DNA of 64,000 nt, taken from Erysipelotrichaceae bacterium. Its GTDB lineage: Bacteria; Bacillota_I; Bacilli_A; Erysipelotrichales; Erysipelotrichaceae. Positions 44,848-53,737 of the stretch are shown in pieces (the first letter of the stretch is position 1; every line of letters begins with the position of its first letter). Under the pieces are notes generated by a model. That model was not told the DNA's origin and searched no databases. It saw only the letters and a program-made list of their open reading frames with translations. A program made the position numbers and the translations under genes. The stretch spans positions 1 to 64,000 of the forward strand of contig JAEEHC010000019.1 of assembly GCA_016280635.1 (NCBI GenBank). Direction: 5' to 3'.

Positions 44848-44849
44848 AG

Positions 44850-44877
44850 AAAAAGAAAGGGAAGACTGCGCTTCCCT
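44850..44877 (-). terminator. Terminator of the BspA/SLH protein gene
   Basis: GGGAAG-ACTGCG-CTTCCC stem (44859-44876), followed on the minus strand by TTTCTTTTTC. Confidence 0.82.
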
Positions 44878-44909
44878 TACTGACATCACTTAATCCGTGA
44901 TGAGCACTC

Positions 44910-46733
44910 TCAGTTATTGATGTTATCGTACCCCAGCAGCATCTTGACCAGCTGTGCTCTCGTACCCTTCATGTTTGGCTTGAAGAGGGTAGAGGTCATT
45001 CCGGTGTCAATGTCATTGTTGTAAGCCCAGACGATGGCCTTGATATTATTGGCGCTCAGACCGTCAAGGTCGACAAACGGACAGCTCATGCCACTGACCG
45101 AAGGCTTGCCGGCCAGTTTCCAGAGCATCAGAGTAAGCTGAGTCCTGGTGATCTTGTTTTTCGGGGCAAAAGTCGTGGCGGAAGTTCCGTTAATGATGCC
45201 CTGGCCATAGCACCAGGTAATGGCCTTGACATTGTTGGCGCTCAGACCATCCAGATCAGTGAACGGACAGCTGATGCCGCTGACTGACGGCTTGCCGGCC
45301 ATTTTCCAGAGCATGATGCAGAACTGAGCCCGTGTGCAGTTGCCATATGGCGTGAAGGTGGTCTCACTGGTACCGTTGACAATGCCGTTATTGTAGGCCC
45401 AGGCAACAGCCGCGAAATAATCGGAAGTGAGAACCACGTCCTCAAAGGGGTTGAAAGTCGCGTCAATGACCAGCTTGTGCGTCTTGGTACCAATCTTACT
45501 GGTGATTTTGATATGGGGAGTTTCTCCCATCATGAACTTCGTGAACGAACAGCGCGGATAGTGCACAACAGTGATCCGTTCATCGTTGAGATAGACGGCA
45601 TACTTTTCTGCTCCGTTCAGCGGCTGCCAGTTGATCAGCATTCCATTGGTTGACATCTGGATGCTCTCCAGCGCCAGCATCTTTGTCCAGACTCCCTGCC
45701 ATTCACTGCGGTTATTCCAGTAGTTATCAGCCAGCTGCTTGGCGGTCTTTATCTCATCACCATTGGTCCAGTATCCTTCAGCCAGCGCTGAAGGGGCGCC
45801 ATCAACCGGGTCATAAGCCCATCCCTTGCCCCAGTTTTCGCCCAGGGTAATATCCACCAGCGAGTAAGTATAGCCGAACATGCCGCTGCCGATCGGCGTA
45901 ACCGTGCTGTCAAAACTGCTGATGTCCAGCGTCTTCAGTCCTTCACAACCCCACAGCATGAAGTCGGTATTTCTGACTTGGGAGAAATCCAGATAGGTAA
46001 GATCGAGTTCTTCCAAAGCCATGCAGTTGTAAAACATTGCTTCCATGTTGGTGGTATGGGATGTATCCATGTACCCCAGATCGACTTCAGCCAGAGAGGC
46101 ACAGTCATAGAACATGTTAGCACATGAGGTAATGTTGCCCAGTCCGCAGATCACAAAGGTCAGGTTGAAGTCACCGTCAAACATGCCCTGATATTCATCC
46201 GGCTGATCAACATTGATGAAGCCAATGGCCGCAAAGATAAGGCTTGGCATATTGGAGAAGTCCAGAGTCGTACGGTGGTCAAGTTCATATATGTCGTCGG
46301 TCTCGATTACGGCGATCTGATTGCGGATGTCTTCATCCAGCGTTGAGAAGCCATCCGTATAAAGCTTGTAGGCAATTCCCTTCAGTTTATCACCGCTATC
46401 AGCAGTAAAGGTCGTCATCTGACCATCAACAACACTGCTGATGTCCCCGCGTACGATCACAAAATCATAGTATCCGCCCAGAGAGTCAGACTCTATCGCC
46501 AGACCGACGATGCCGTTCTTGGCGCGCCGGTTCTGTTCGAGGTTTGATGCCTGCAATTCTTCAGCAGGATGCAGCGCCGGACAGGCCGCAACCGGTTGCC
46601 CCCAACGGTTTCTGACTTCGGTCATCCGGTCTCTCATCGTAGTAGCTTTGGCAGGGGTAATACCGGCATGCAGAAGCACCATGGCCGCCGCCATGGCAAC
46701 GATCAGAACCCTTCTGATGAAATTTCTTCTCAT
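44910..46733 (-). CDS. Surface protein with BspA-like (DUF285) repeats and three S-layer-homology repeats
   Basis: A 607-residue exported protein. Residues 1-30 are a signal peptide. Residues about 150-330 contain leucine-rich BspA/DUF285 units such as MFYDCASLAEVDLGYMDTSHTTNMEAMFYNC, found in adhesins. Residues about 430-605 hold three SLH-type repeats with PFTDLDGLSANNVKAITW and GIxNGTSxTTFxP cores, which bind wall polymers. SLH repeats suggest non-covalent wall attachment rather than sorting. GGAGGA precedes the ATG. The ligand is unknown. Confidence 0.83.
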   Translation of the reverse strand: MRRNFIRRVLIVAMAAAMVLLHAGITPAKATTMRDRMTEVRNRWGQPVAACPALHPAEELQASNLEQNRRAKNGIVGLAIESDSLGGYYDFVIVRGDISSVVDGQMTTFTADSGDKLKGIAYKLYTDGFSTLDEDIRNQIAVIETDDIYELDHRTTLDFSNMPSLIFAAIGFINVDQPDEYQGMFDGDFNLTFVICGLGNITSCANMFYDCASLAEVDLGYMDTSHTTNMEAMFYNCMALEELDLTYLDFSQVRNTDFMLWGCEGLKTLDISSFDSTVTPIGSGMFGYTYSLVDITLGENWGKGWAYDPVDGAPSALAEGYWTNGDEIKTAKQLADNYWNNRSEWQGVWTKMLALESIQMSTNGMLINWQPLNGAEKYAVYLNDERITVVHYPRCSFTKFMMGETPHIKITSKIGTKTHKLVIDATFNPFEDVVLTSDYFAAVAWAYNNGIVNGTSETTFTPYGNCTRAQFCIMLWKMAGKPSVSGISCPFTDLDGLSANNVKAITWCYGQGIINGTSATTFAPKNKITRTQLTLMLWKLAGKPSVSGMSCPFVDLDGLSANNIKAIVWAYNNDIDTGMTSTLFKPNMKGTRAQLVKMLLGYDNINN

Positions 46734-46846
46734 TTCTTCGTCCTCCTATATTCAATTATTCTTTTTGTAGCTCTGTTGTCAGACACTTTTTACATCGACA
46801 TTATAACACAACCACGGTCAAATATCGACACAGCGAATCATGAGTC

Positions 46847-46881
46847 AAAAAAAAGGCAGCTTTCCATTTGGAAAGCCGACC
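46847..46881 (-). terminator. Terminator of the oxaloacetate decarboxylase operon
   Basis: GGCAGCTTTCC-ATTT-GGAAAGCC, followed on the minus strand by eight T residues. Confidence 0.92.
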
Positions 46882-46894
46882 CTGTTTTTAATAC

Positions 46895-47041
46895 TTAAGA
46901 CAGCTGATCATCATCGCCATGGGTAAGCTTGTTGAGTATCACCACGGAAAGGGCAATGACACCCAGGACGATGAAGGTTCCCAGTTCTCCCTTGAGGATG
47001 TAAGGCAGGTTATTAACGAAATTTATCGGAGTAAAATTCAT
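46895..47041 (-). CDS. Small membrane protein of the oxaloacetate decarboxylase operon, 48 aa
   Basis: A short ATG frame (46895-47041) with a single hydrophobic helix at about residues 22-37 and an acidic end (HGDDDQLS). A GGGGGT-type ribosome binding site is close upstream, it begins 18 bases after the beta-subunit stop, and the operon terminator follows. Location and size suggest an accessory subunit of the membrane decarboxylase, but I recognise no family. Confidence 0.6.
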   Translation of the reverse strand: MNFTPINFVNNLPYILKGELGTFIVLGVIALSVVILNKLTHGDDDQLS

Positions 47042-47059
47042 TTTTTCAGACCCCCATTT

Positions 47060-48178
47060 CTACAGGAAGAAGCTCAGCATCAGACCGCCGGCAACAACTG
47101 AGGCGATCTGACCGGAAACGTTGACAGCCATGGAATGCATCAATAAGAAGTTCTGATTGTCTTCCTTCAGGCCCATCTTATGAATTATGCGTCCGGACAT
47201 CGGGAAGGCCGAGATGCCGGCTGCCCCGATCATCGGGTTGACCTTCTTCTTCAAAAAGAGGTTGAGAAGCTTGGCAAACATGACGCCGCCGGCGGTGTCG
47301 AAGACAAAGCCGAACAGGCCCAGACCCATGATCATCAGGGTGTCGAGTTTCAGAAACTGTTCTGCCTGCATCTGCGAGGCGATGGTCAGACCAAGGATCA
47401 GGGTGATCATGTTGGCCATGGCGCCCTGAGCGGTATCGGAAAGACCTCTGAGTACGCCGCATTCCTTCAGCAGATTGCCGAACATCAGGAAGCCGACCAG
47501 CGAAACGGAGGCCGGGGAGATGAGTCCGGAGATGACGGTGATGATGATCGGGAACAGGATCCGGGTCGTCTTGGAGACTGACTTGGGTTCATAATCCATT
47601 CTGATCTGTCTTTCCTTGCGGCTGGTCAGCAGCCGGATGACCGGAGGCTGAATGATCGGCACCAGAGCCATGTAGGAATAAGCCGCTACCATGATCGGGC
47701 TGAGATAGATCGAATGAAGTTTCTGGGCGACGACAATGGCGGTCGGACCGTCAGCCGCCGCGATGGTGGCGATGGAAGCCGCGTCATTGGTCGCGAAGAA
47801 CATGCTGCCCAGACAGAAGGTAAAGAAGATGCCAAACTGCGCCGCGGCACCGAAGACCATCAGGGCCGGGTTGGCCAGCAGCGGTCCGAAGTCGCACATC
47901 GCGCCGATGCCGATGAACAGCAGCAACGGGAACAGCTCATTGGCAATGCCGGCCTCGTAGAGGCTGGACAGCGGTCCTTCCTGAAAGAGTCCGCTGATGT
48001 ACTGATTTACCGCTCCCGAGAAGGGCAGGTTTACCAGGATGGCGCCAAAGCCGATGGGCAACAGCAGTGACGGTTCCATCTCCTTGGCAATGGCCAGCCA
48101 GATCAGGATGCCGCCGATGACCCACATGGTGACCTGCTGCCAGGTCAGCGCAAACAGATTTTCGTATAAAAAGCTCAT
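47060..48178 (-). CDS. oadB: Na+-translocating decarboxylase beta subunit (OadB)
   Basis: The integral membrane carboxyl-biotin decarboxylase that couples CO2 release to sodium export. The family blocks are present: GIGAMCDFGPLLANP, the long FFATNDAASIATIAAADGPTAIVVA segment with the catalytic Asp, SYMALVPIIQPP, and GLSDTAQGAMANMITLILGLTI. The helices number about nine to eleven, over 372 residues. It follows birA in a cluster with alpha, gamma and biotin-carrier genes. Confidence 0.95.
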   Translation of the reverse strand: MSFLYENLFALTWQQVTMWVIGGILIWLAIAKEMEPSLLLPIGFGAILVNLPFSGAVNQYISGLFQEGPLSSLYEAGIANELFPLLLFIGIGAMCDFGPLLANPALMVFGAAAQFGIFFTFCLGSMFFATNDAASIATIAAADGPTAIVVAQKLHSIYLSPIMVAAYSYMALVPIIQPPVIRLLTSRKERQIRMDYEPKSVSKTTRILFPIIITVISGLISPASVSLVGFLMFGNLLKECGVLRGLSDTAQGAMANMITLILGLTIASQMQAEQFLKLDTLMIMGLGLFGFVFDTAGGVMFAKLLNLFLKKKVNPMIGAAGISAFPMSGRIIHKMGLKEDNQNFLLMHSMAVNVSGQIASVVAGGLMLSFFL

Positions 48179-48190
48179 AACTATATCTCC

Positions 48191-48904
48191 TCAAACATGG
48201 AAACTGATCTCACCGGAGGTGATGTCGGTCTCCTCATTGTCCACTTTGATCTTCAGTGAACCGTCCGCGTTGATGCCGATTACGGCTACTTCCCGGGACT
48301 GATTACCGATCAGCGCCCTGACCCTTCGGCCCTGAAGATAATCCAAGGCCTGAAAGGTCTTGCTGAAGTCCTTACCGGACTTCAGAGCTTCCAGATTTCT
48401 GATAAGGAGCTGATAAACCTGATCTCTGAGCTTGCCGACATCACTGATATGGCCGGTGAGCTGATAAAGAGAGACCGGTTCATGCAGGTAATCCCCACTG
48501 AAGCGCTTCTGATTGACATTCAGGCCAACGCCGATGATCAGACACTGCAGTTGCGGCTGAGAAACACCTTCCAGAAGGATCCCGCAGATCTTGCGGCCGC
48601 CGACATAAACGTCATTAGGCCACTTGATCATGACATCGCTGATTTTCATTCCTTCAAGTGCCTCAGCCAGGCTGCAGGCGGTGACAAGAGATATCAGCTG
48701 GTATTTCTCCAGCAAAACATCATCCTTTACCAGCAGGGAGAACATCAGGCTTTCGCCCCTTTCCGACTGCCAGCGGCGCTGCTGCCGGCCCCGGCCCTGA
48801 CTCTGATAGTCAGCCGAGACAAAGGTCATGTTCTCATTTTCCCGCCAATGCTGTTTCAGCCAGGTGTTGGTCGAATCTATGGTCTCAAAGTGGATGAAAC
48901 TCAT
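48191..48904 (-). CDS. birA: Biotin-protein ligase (BirA type, without regulatory domain)
   Basis: Attaches biotin to carrier lysines through biotinyl-AMP. The catalytic signature is GRGRQQRRW, with IKWPNDVYVGGRKICGILLE and VGLNVN following. At 237 residues it lacks the N-terminal HTH of bifunctional BirA, so it should not repress biotin genes itself. It sits between the biotin carrier and the beta subunit, suggesting it is made with its substrate. Confidence 0.93.
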   Translation of the reverse strand: MSFIHFETIDSTNTWLKQHWRENENMTFVSADYQSQGRGRQQRRWQSERGESLMFSLLVKDDVLLEKYQLISLVTACSLAEALEGMKISDVMIKWPNDVYVGGRKICGILLEGVSQPQLQCLIIGVGLNVNQKRFSGDYLHEPVSLYQLTGHISDVGKLRDQVYQLLIRNLEALKSGKDFSKTFQALDYLQGRRVRALIGNQSREVAVIGINADGSLKIKVDNEETDITSGEISFHV

Positions 48905-48905
48905 C

Positions 48906-49256
48906 TTATTCCAGAACGATCAGGACATCCTTATTATGGACATCGCTGCCGTTTTCTACCAGAATCTCCTTGACCCTGCCGTCAAAGGCCGACTGAATCT
49001 CGTTTTCCAGCTTCATGGCTTCAATGATCATGACCGTCTGACCCTTGGCGACTCTCTCGCCGACCTTTACCTTAATCTCCAGGATCTTACCGGCAATGGG
49101 GGCCAGGATCTCATTTTTTTCTTCACTGGCCGGCTGGCTGGCCGGCTTAGCAGCCGGGGCAGCGGCGGGAGCACTGACGGCGCCCTGCTTTTCCTCAACC
49201 GCTTCAACTTCAACTTCGTAAACCTTTCCGTTTACCTTTATTCTGTACAGTTTCAT
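48906..49256 (-). CDS. Biotin carrier protein of the decarboxylase
   Basis: A 116-residue carrier: an N-terminal strand (MKLYRIKVNGKVYEVEVE), an Ala/Pro-rich flexible linker (residues about 27-45), then a biotinyl domain with EAMKLEN, whose Lys is the biotinylation site. It shuttles the carboxyl group from the alpha subunit to the membrane beta subunit. In many bacteria this domain is fused to the alpha subunit; here it is separate. Confidence 0.94.
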   Translation of the reverse strand: MKLYRIKVNGKVYEVEVEAVEEKQGAVSAPAAAPAAKPASQPASEEKNEILAPIAGKILEIKVKVGERVAKGQTVMIIEAMKLENEIQSAFDGRVKEILVENGSDVHNKDVLIVLE

Positions 49257-49258
49257 GC

Positions 49259-49519
49259 CTAAACCTCTCTTATACTGACTATTCTTACGTTCTTATGCCA
49301 TTCATTGCGCCCTTCGATGGCCGCTACCAGAGCGGCAACCACGGCGTCTTCATCATTTTCGTCCAGCCTGCCGGCATTGGTAACCGCCGGCTGCGGTGTT
49401 CTTACCGGTTCAGCCTTGGCGCGCTTGCGGCGGCCGCTGATGGCAAGAATGATCCAGAGGATCAGCGAGTAGACAACAATGGCACACAGGCCGGAATAAC
49501 GACTGATAAATTCCATCAT
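49259..49519 (-). CDS. Decarboxylase gamma subunit (OadG-like)
   Basis: An 86-residue protein with one N-terminal membrane helix (residues about 10-28), a basic, Pro-rich linker and a C-terminal segment DEDAVVAALVAAIEGR found in OadG-type subunits. It bridges the soluble alpha subunit and the membrane beta subunit. Tandem ATGs follow AGGAGG. Identification relies on layout and cluster position. Confidence 0.83.
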   Translation of the reverse strand: MMEFISRYSGLCAIVVYSLILWIILAISGRRKRAKAEPVRTPQPAVTNAGRLDENDEDAVVAALVAAIEGRNEWHKNVRIVSIREV

Positions 49520-49531
49520 TGACCCTTCCTC

Positions 49532-50920
49532 CTAGATGAACATTTCAAATTCATCGGTTTCACTGCTCTCTTCCGCCCTTTCGCTTTCGCCGTATTTCTT
49601 CTTCAGGAAATCGGCGGCAACCTGTTCAAACAGAGCCAGTGACAGGACATCCTCATCACAGCGGGCAATGTCCCGGTACTTTTCCTTCAGGCCCTCAAAT
49701 TCCGGTTTCAGCAGATCAGCCGGCCGGCAGCTGATGACCTCATCATCGCCGATGATCTTATGGCGGACTTCCTCATTGATCGGCGCCGGTGCCTGGCCAT
49801 AGCGGCCGTGCAGGTAGTCCTTGACTTCCTTGGCACACATCTTGTATCTTTCCCCGGCCAGGATGTTCAGTACCGCCTGGGTACCGACCATCTGGGACAT
49901 CGGGGTGACCAGCGGCGGATAGCCGAGGTCCTTTCTAACCCGGGGGATCTCCCGCAATACTTCTTCATAGCGGTCCATGGCTCCCTGATCGGTCAGCTGT
50001 TTGATCATGTTCGACAGCATGCCGCCCGGTACCTGATAGGTAAGGATATTGGGGTTGATCTGCAGGCTCTTTGGATTCAGCAGACCGTTGGCAACATACT
50101 TGTTAACGATTTTGGTCATGAGCGGTTCAGCCTGATGGATGGCTTCAAAGTTCAGCTTGGGATCATGCCTGGTTCCCTTCAGGGCAACGGCCAATGCCTG
50201 GGTTGAAGGCTGGGCCGTACCGTTGGAAAGCGGTGAGAGGGAAGTATCGACGATGTCGATGCCGGCCTTGATGGCCGCCATGTAGGTCATCTCACAGACA
50301 CCGGCCGTGCAGTGGGAGTGCAGTTCCAGAGGAATGCTGATCTCCTTCTTCAGGGCCTTGACCAGTTTTTCGGCATCTTCCGGTACCAGAACGCCGGCCA
50401 TGTCCTTGATGCACAGCGAATCGGTCCCCAGTTTTTCCACCTCTTTGGCCAGATTGACATAGTATTCAATGGTATGGACCGGAGAGGTCGTATAGGAAAG
50501 GGCGATCTGACACTGGCCGCCGTATTTCTTCGTTGACTCGACAGCCATCTTCAGGTTGCGGATGTCATTGAGGGCATCAAAGACCCGGATGATGTCAATG
50601 CCGTTTTCAATGGCCTTGCGACAGAACATTTCCACGACATCATCGGAATAATGACGGTAGCCCAGAATGTTCTGGCCGCGGAACAGCATCTGCAGCTTGG
50701 TGTTGGGGCAGGCTTCCCGGACCAGTCTGAGTCTTTCCCAGGGGTCCTCATTGAGGAAGCGCAGGCAGCTGTCAAAGGTAGCGCCGCCCCAGACTTCGAT
50801 GGCATGATAGCCGACCTTATCGTAGATGCGGGCCAGCGAAACGACTTCTTCCGTATTCATTCTGGTCGCAAACAGCGACTGGTGACCGTCACGCACTGAT
50901 GTTTCGACAATCTTAACCAT
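49532..50920 (-). CDS. oadA: Oxaloacetate decarboxylase alpha subunit (carboxyltransferase)
   Basis: Transfers the carboxyl group of oxaloacetate to biotin, giving pyruvate. It begins with the family motif ETSVRDGHQSLFATRM and has the Lys in CIKDMAGVL and metal-binding HSHCTAG. The conserved carboxylase region extends to about residue 440. At 462 residues it stops before any biotinyl domain, consistent with the separate carrier gene. A pyruvate carboxylase subunit B role is a possible alternative, but the adjacent beta and gamma genes favour decarboxylase. Confidence 0.93.
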   Translation of the reverse strand: MVKIVETSVRDGHQSLFATRMNTEEVVSLARIYDKVGYHAIEVWGGATFDSCLRFLNEDPWERLRLVREACPNTKLQMLFRGQNILGYRHYSDDVVEMFCRKAIENGIDIIRVFDALNDIRNLKMAVESTKKYGGQCQIALSYTTSPVHTIEYYVNLAKEVEKLGTDSLCIKDMAGVLVPEDAEKLVKALKKEISIPLELHSHCTAGVCEMTYMAAIKAGIDIVDTSLSPLSNGTAQPSTQALAVALKGTRHDPKLNFEAIHQAEPLMTKIVNKYVANGLLNPKSLQINPNILTYQVPGGMLSNMIKQLTDQGAMDRYEEVLREIPRVRKDLGYPPLVTPMSQMVGTQAVLNILAGERYKMCAKEVKDYLHGRYGQAPAPINEEVRHKIIGDDEVISCRPADLLKPEFEGLKEKYRDIARCDEDVLSLALFEQVAADFLKKKYGESERAEESSETDEFEMFI

Positions 50921-50938
50921 TTTGATTTTCCTTATTCT

Positions 50939-52543
50939 TTACAGTTTCGGACCGGCTTCTACCAAAGCCTTGCCGGCCTCGTTAGTTTCATACTTGGCGA
51001 AGTTCTTGATGAACCGTCCGGCCAGGTCTCTGGCCTTGCCATTCCAGGTTTCCTTATCAGCATAGGTATCACGCGGATCAAGGATACCGCTGTCAACACC
51101 TTCCAGCTGCGTCGGCACTTCAAAATCGAAGTAGGGGATCTTCTTGGTCGGAGCCTCATTGATGGCACCGGACAGGATGGCATCGATGATGCCTCTGGTG
51201 TCCTTGATGGAGATGCGCTTACCGGAACCGTTCCAGCCGGTATTGACCAGATAGGCCCGGGCACCGTTGGCTTCCATCTTTCTGACCAGTTCCTCAGCGT
51301 ACTTGGTCGGATGCAGTTCCAGGAAGGCCTGACCGAAGCAGGCGGAGAAAGTCGGCTGCGGTTCGGTGATTCCCCGTTCGGTACCGGCCAGCTTGGCGGT
51401 AAAGCCGGACAGGAAGTAGTACTTGGTCTGCTCAGGGGTCAGGATGGAGATCGGCGGCAGAACACCGAAGGCATCCGCTGACAGGAAGATCACGTTCTTG
51501 GCGGCTTCCGCGCTGGAAATGGGACGGACGATGTTTTTGATGTGATCGATCGGGTAGGAAACCCGGGTATTCTCAGTAACGCTCTTGTCGGCGAAATCGA
51601 CATGACCTTCGCCGTCGACAGTGACGTTTTCCAGTAAGGCATCGCGTCTGATGGCATTGTAGATGTCCGGTTCGGAATCCTTATCCAGATCGATGACCTT
51701 GGCATAGCATCCGCCTTCGAGGTTGAAGATGCCGTTGTCATCCCAGCCGTGTTCATCATCGCCGATCAGCAGGCGCTTGGGATCGGTTGACAGCGTGGTC
51801 TTGCCGGTTCCGGAAAGGCCGAAGAAGATGGCGGTATTGCGGCCGTTCAGATCAGTATTGGCGGAACAGTGCATGGAGGCAATTCCCTTTAAAGGCAGGA
51901 AGTAGTTCATCATCGAGAACATGCCCTTCTTCATCTCTCCGCCGTACCAGGTATTCAGGATGACCTGTTCCCGGCTGGTGATGTTGAAGGCGATGCAGGT
52001 CTCGGAATGCAGGCCTAATTCCTGATAATCCTCTACCTTAGCCTTGGAAGCCGCGTAGACGATGAAGTCCGGTTTGAAGTTCTTCTTTTCTTCTTCCGTC
52101 GGGCGGATGAACATGTTCTTGACGAAATGAGCCTGCCAGGCTACTTCCATGATGAAACGCACGGCCATTCTGGTATCCTTATTGGCTCCGCAGAAGCCGT
52201 CAACGACAAACAGACGCTTGCCGGAGAGTTCATCAACCGCCAGCTTTCTGACCTTCTGCCAGACCTCTTTGGTCATCGGATGGTTATCATTAGGATATTC
52301 CGGGCTGTTCCACCAGACGGTATCGCGGGAATTGTCATCCATGACGATGTACTTGTCCTTGGGCGAACGGCCGGTATAGATGCCGGTCATGACATTGACG
52401 GCACCGAGTTCGGTAAGCTGGCCCTTTTCATAGCCGGTCAGCTGCGGATCGGTTTCTTCCTTAAAAAGCAGTTCATATGAAGGGTCATAGACGATTTCGC
52501 TGACATCTGTGATCCCGTATTTTTCCAATTGATTTTTCATCAT
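50939..52543 (-). CDS. pckA: Phosphoenolpyruvate carboxykinase (ATP)
   Basis: Interconverts oxaloacetate + ATP and PEP + CO2 + ADP. The P-loop [11 protein letters not shown] is near residue 245, the metal-binding GDDEHGWDD follows, and the C-terminal [13 protein letters not shown] segment is intact. Length is 534 residues. It leads the decarboxylase cluster, 18 bases before oadA. In an anaerobe it may run toward oxaloacetate with ATP gain. Confidence 0.97.
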   Translation of the reverse strand: MMKNQLEKYGITDVSEIVYDPSYELLFKEETDPQLTGYEKGQLTELGAVNVMTGIYTGRSPKDKYIVMDDNSRDTVWWNSPEYPNDNHPMTKEVWQKVRKLAVDELSGKRLFVVDGFCGANKDTRMAVRFIMEVAWQAHFVKNMFIRPTEEEKKNFKPDFIVYAASKAKVEDYQELGLHSETCIAFNITSREQVILNTWYGGEMKKGMFSMMNYFLPLKGIASMHCSANTDLNGRNTAIFFGLSGTGKTTLSTDPKRLLIGDDEHGWDDNGIFNLEGGCYAKVIDLDKDSEPDIYNAIRRDALLENVTVDGEGHVDFADKSVTENTRVSYPIDHIKNIVRPISSAEAAKNVIFLSADAFGVLPPISILTPEQTKYYFLSGFTAKLAGTERGITEPQPTFSACFGQAFLELHPTKYAEELVRKMEANGARAYLVNTGWNGSGKRISIKDTRGIIDAILSGAINEAPTKKIPYFDFEVPTQLEGVDSGILDPRDTYADKETWNGKARDLAGRFIKNFAKYETNEAGKALVEAGPKL

Positions 52544-52578
52544 AAATCTCCTCTTCTAAAAAATCCAAAATCAAGGCC

Positions 52579-52587
52579 ATTTTAGCA
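52579..52587 (-). promoter_or_regulatory. Extended -10 promoter of the pckA operon
   Basis: The minus strand reads TGCTAAAAT about 36 bases upstream of the pckA ATG. No clear -35 is visible. Confidence 0.45.
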
Positions 52588-52687
52588 CACTTTAACTGAT
52601 ATTTCAGCCGCTTAGCCTAATCAACATGTGAAATATCGATAATTGTTCACGAAGCCTTCAGAATACCATTATGAAGGCGATTAATAC

Positions 52688-52693
52688 TATAAT
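52688..52693 (+). promoter_or_regulatory. -10 box of the Gfo/Idh oxidoreductase gene
   Basis: A perfect TATAAT about 28 bases before the ATG, with GGGAGG between. The -35 region is poor. Confidence 0.45.
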
Positions 52694-52721
52694 ATATGCA
52701 GTACAGAGGGAGGAAACTGCC

Positions 52722-53681
52722 ATGAAATACGGAATCATGTCGACCGCTTCCATTGCCGAGCGCTTTATCAGAGGAGTCAGGGAAAACGGCGAAGACGAGA
52801 TCTATGCCATTGCTTCCCGCAGTCTGGAAAAGGCGGAAGCCTATGCCCGAGACCACGGCATACCCCACTACTACGGCTCCTACGAGCAGCTGTGTCAGAA
52901 CGCGGCAATCGATGTCATTTACATTCCCACCGTCAATGTCAGCCATTGCCGTGACGGACTCAATGCCCTGAGCTACCGCAAACATGTCATCATTGAAAAA
53001 CCGTTCGCCTTAAGCGTTGCTGAAGCGGAAGGTCTGTTTGAACTGGCCGGCGATCTGAACTGCTTTCTGATGGAAGCCCAGAAAGCCGTCTTTCTGCCGG
53101 TAACCGGCCAGCTGAAAAGACTGCTTGGCCAACAGATCATCGGACCGCTGCGCTATGTCGACTTCAAGATGAGCCATACCAATCATCCTCTTGATCACTG
53201 GATGTACCAGCTCTCCATGGGCGGCGGGGCTCTTTACGGCAGTGCCACCTACATTCTGGAATACCTGATGTACCTGTTTGATGATCCCCTGCTGGAGATC
53301 AGCGGCATAAGCCTGCCCTCCCACAGCGACACCGATGCCATTGCTGCCTTCCATCTCAATACTGACCGGGGCTTCATCGTCAATGCGACGATCGCCACCA
53401 ATGTCGAATTTGACTCCAAGGTGGTCTTTTACGGTACTGACGGCAATATTACCGTCCGCAACTTCTGGAAGGGAGACCACCTGGACATCAATCTCAACGG
53501 CGGTGCTCACAGCCAGATCAACTTCCCTCAGGTCAGCGAATTCTCCTATGAAGCCCGCCACATTCATCACTGCATCGCTCAGGGTCTCAAGGAAAGCCCA
53601 ATCATGACCAAGAAGCGGACCGTAGAGACCATACGGCTGGTCGATCAGCTGCAGAGATCATTCCAGAAAAACCGCCGATAA
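52722..53681 (+). CDS. Gfo/Idh/MocA-family oxidoreductase
   Basis: A 319-residue NAD(P)-dependent dehydrogenase. The Rossmann N-terminus reads GIMSTASIAERF, followed by AIASRS and the IEKPFAL motif with the catalytic-region Lys. The C-terminal alpha/beta domain has the GGGALYG loop. I start at the ATG after GGGAGG, which begins family sequence; the frame extends upstream without support. Substrates of this family are mostly sugars and inositols, and the nearby PfkB kinases fit sugar metabolism loosely. Confidence 0.88.
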   Translation: MKYGIMSTASIAERFIRGVRENGEDEIYAIASRSLEKAEAYARDHGIPHYYGSYEQLCQNAAIDVIYIPTVNVSHCRDGLNALSYRKHVIIEKPFALSVAEAEGLFELAGDLNCFLMEAQKAVFLPVTGQLKRLLGQQIIGPLRYVDFKMSHTNHPLDHWMYQLSMGGGALYGSATYILEYLMYLFDDPLLEISGISLPSHSDTDAIAAFHLNTDRGFIVNATIATNVEFDSKVVFYGTDGNITVRNFWKGDHLDINLNGGAHSQINFPQVSEFSYEARHIHHCIAQGLKESPIMTKKRTVETIRLVDQLQRSFQKNRR

Positions 53682-53691
53682 GCAGGCATGA

Positions 53692-53724
53692 AAACGGATC
53701 GTCTGACAGGCGGTCCGTTTTTTC
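53692..53724 (+). terminator. Terminator of the Gfo/Idh gene
   Basis: AAACGGA and TCCGTTT arms with an internal imperfect extension, followed by TTTC; it starts 11 bases after the stop. Confidence 0.75.
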
Positions 53725-53737
53725 AGGTATCGCGATT

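Noticed and set aside
53010-53570. Minus-strand frame of 186 codons over the Gfo/Idh gene
   Set aside because: Antisense shadow; the plus strand has the EKP motif and a ribosome binding site.
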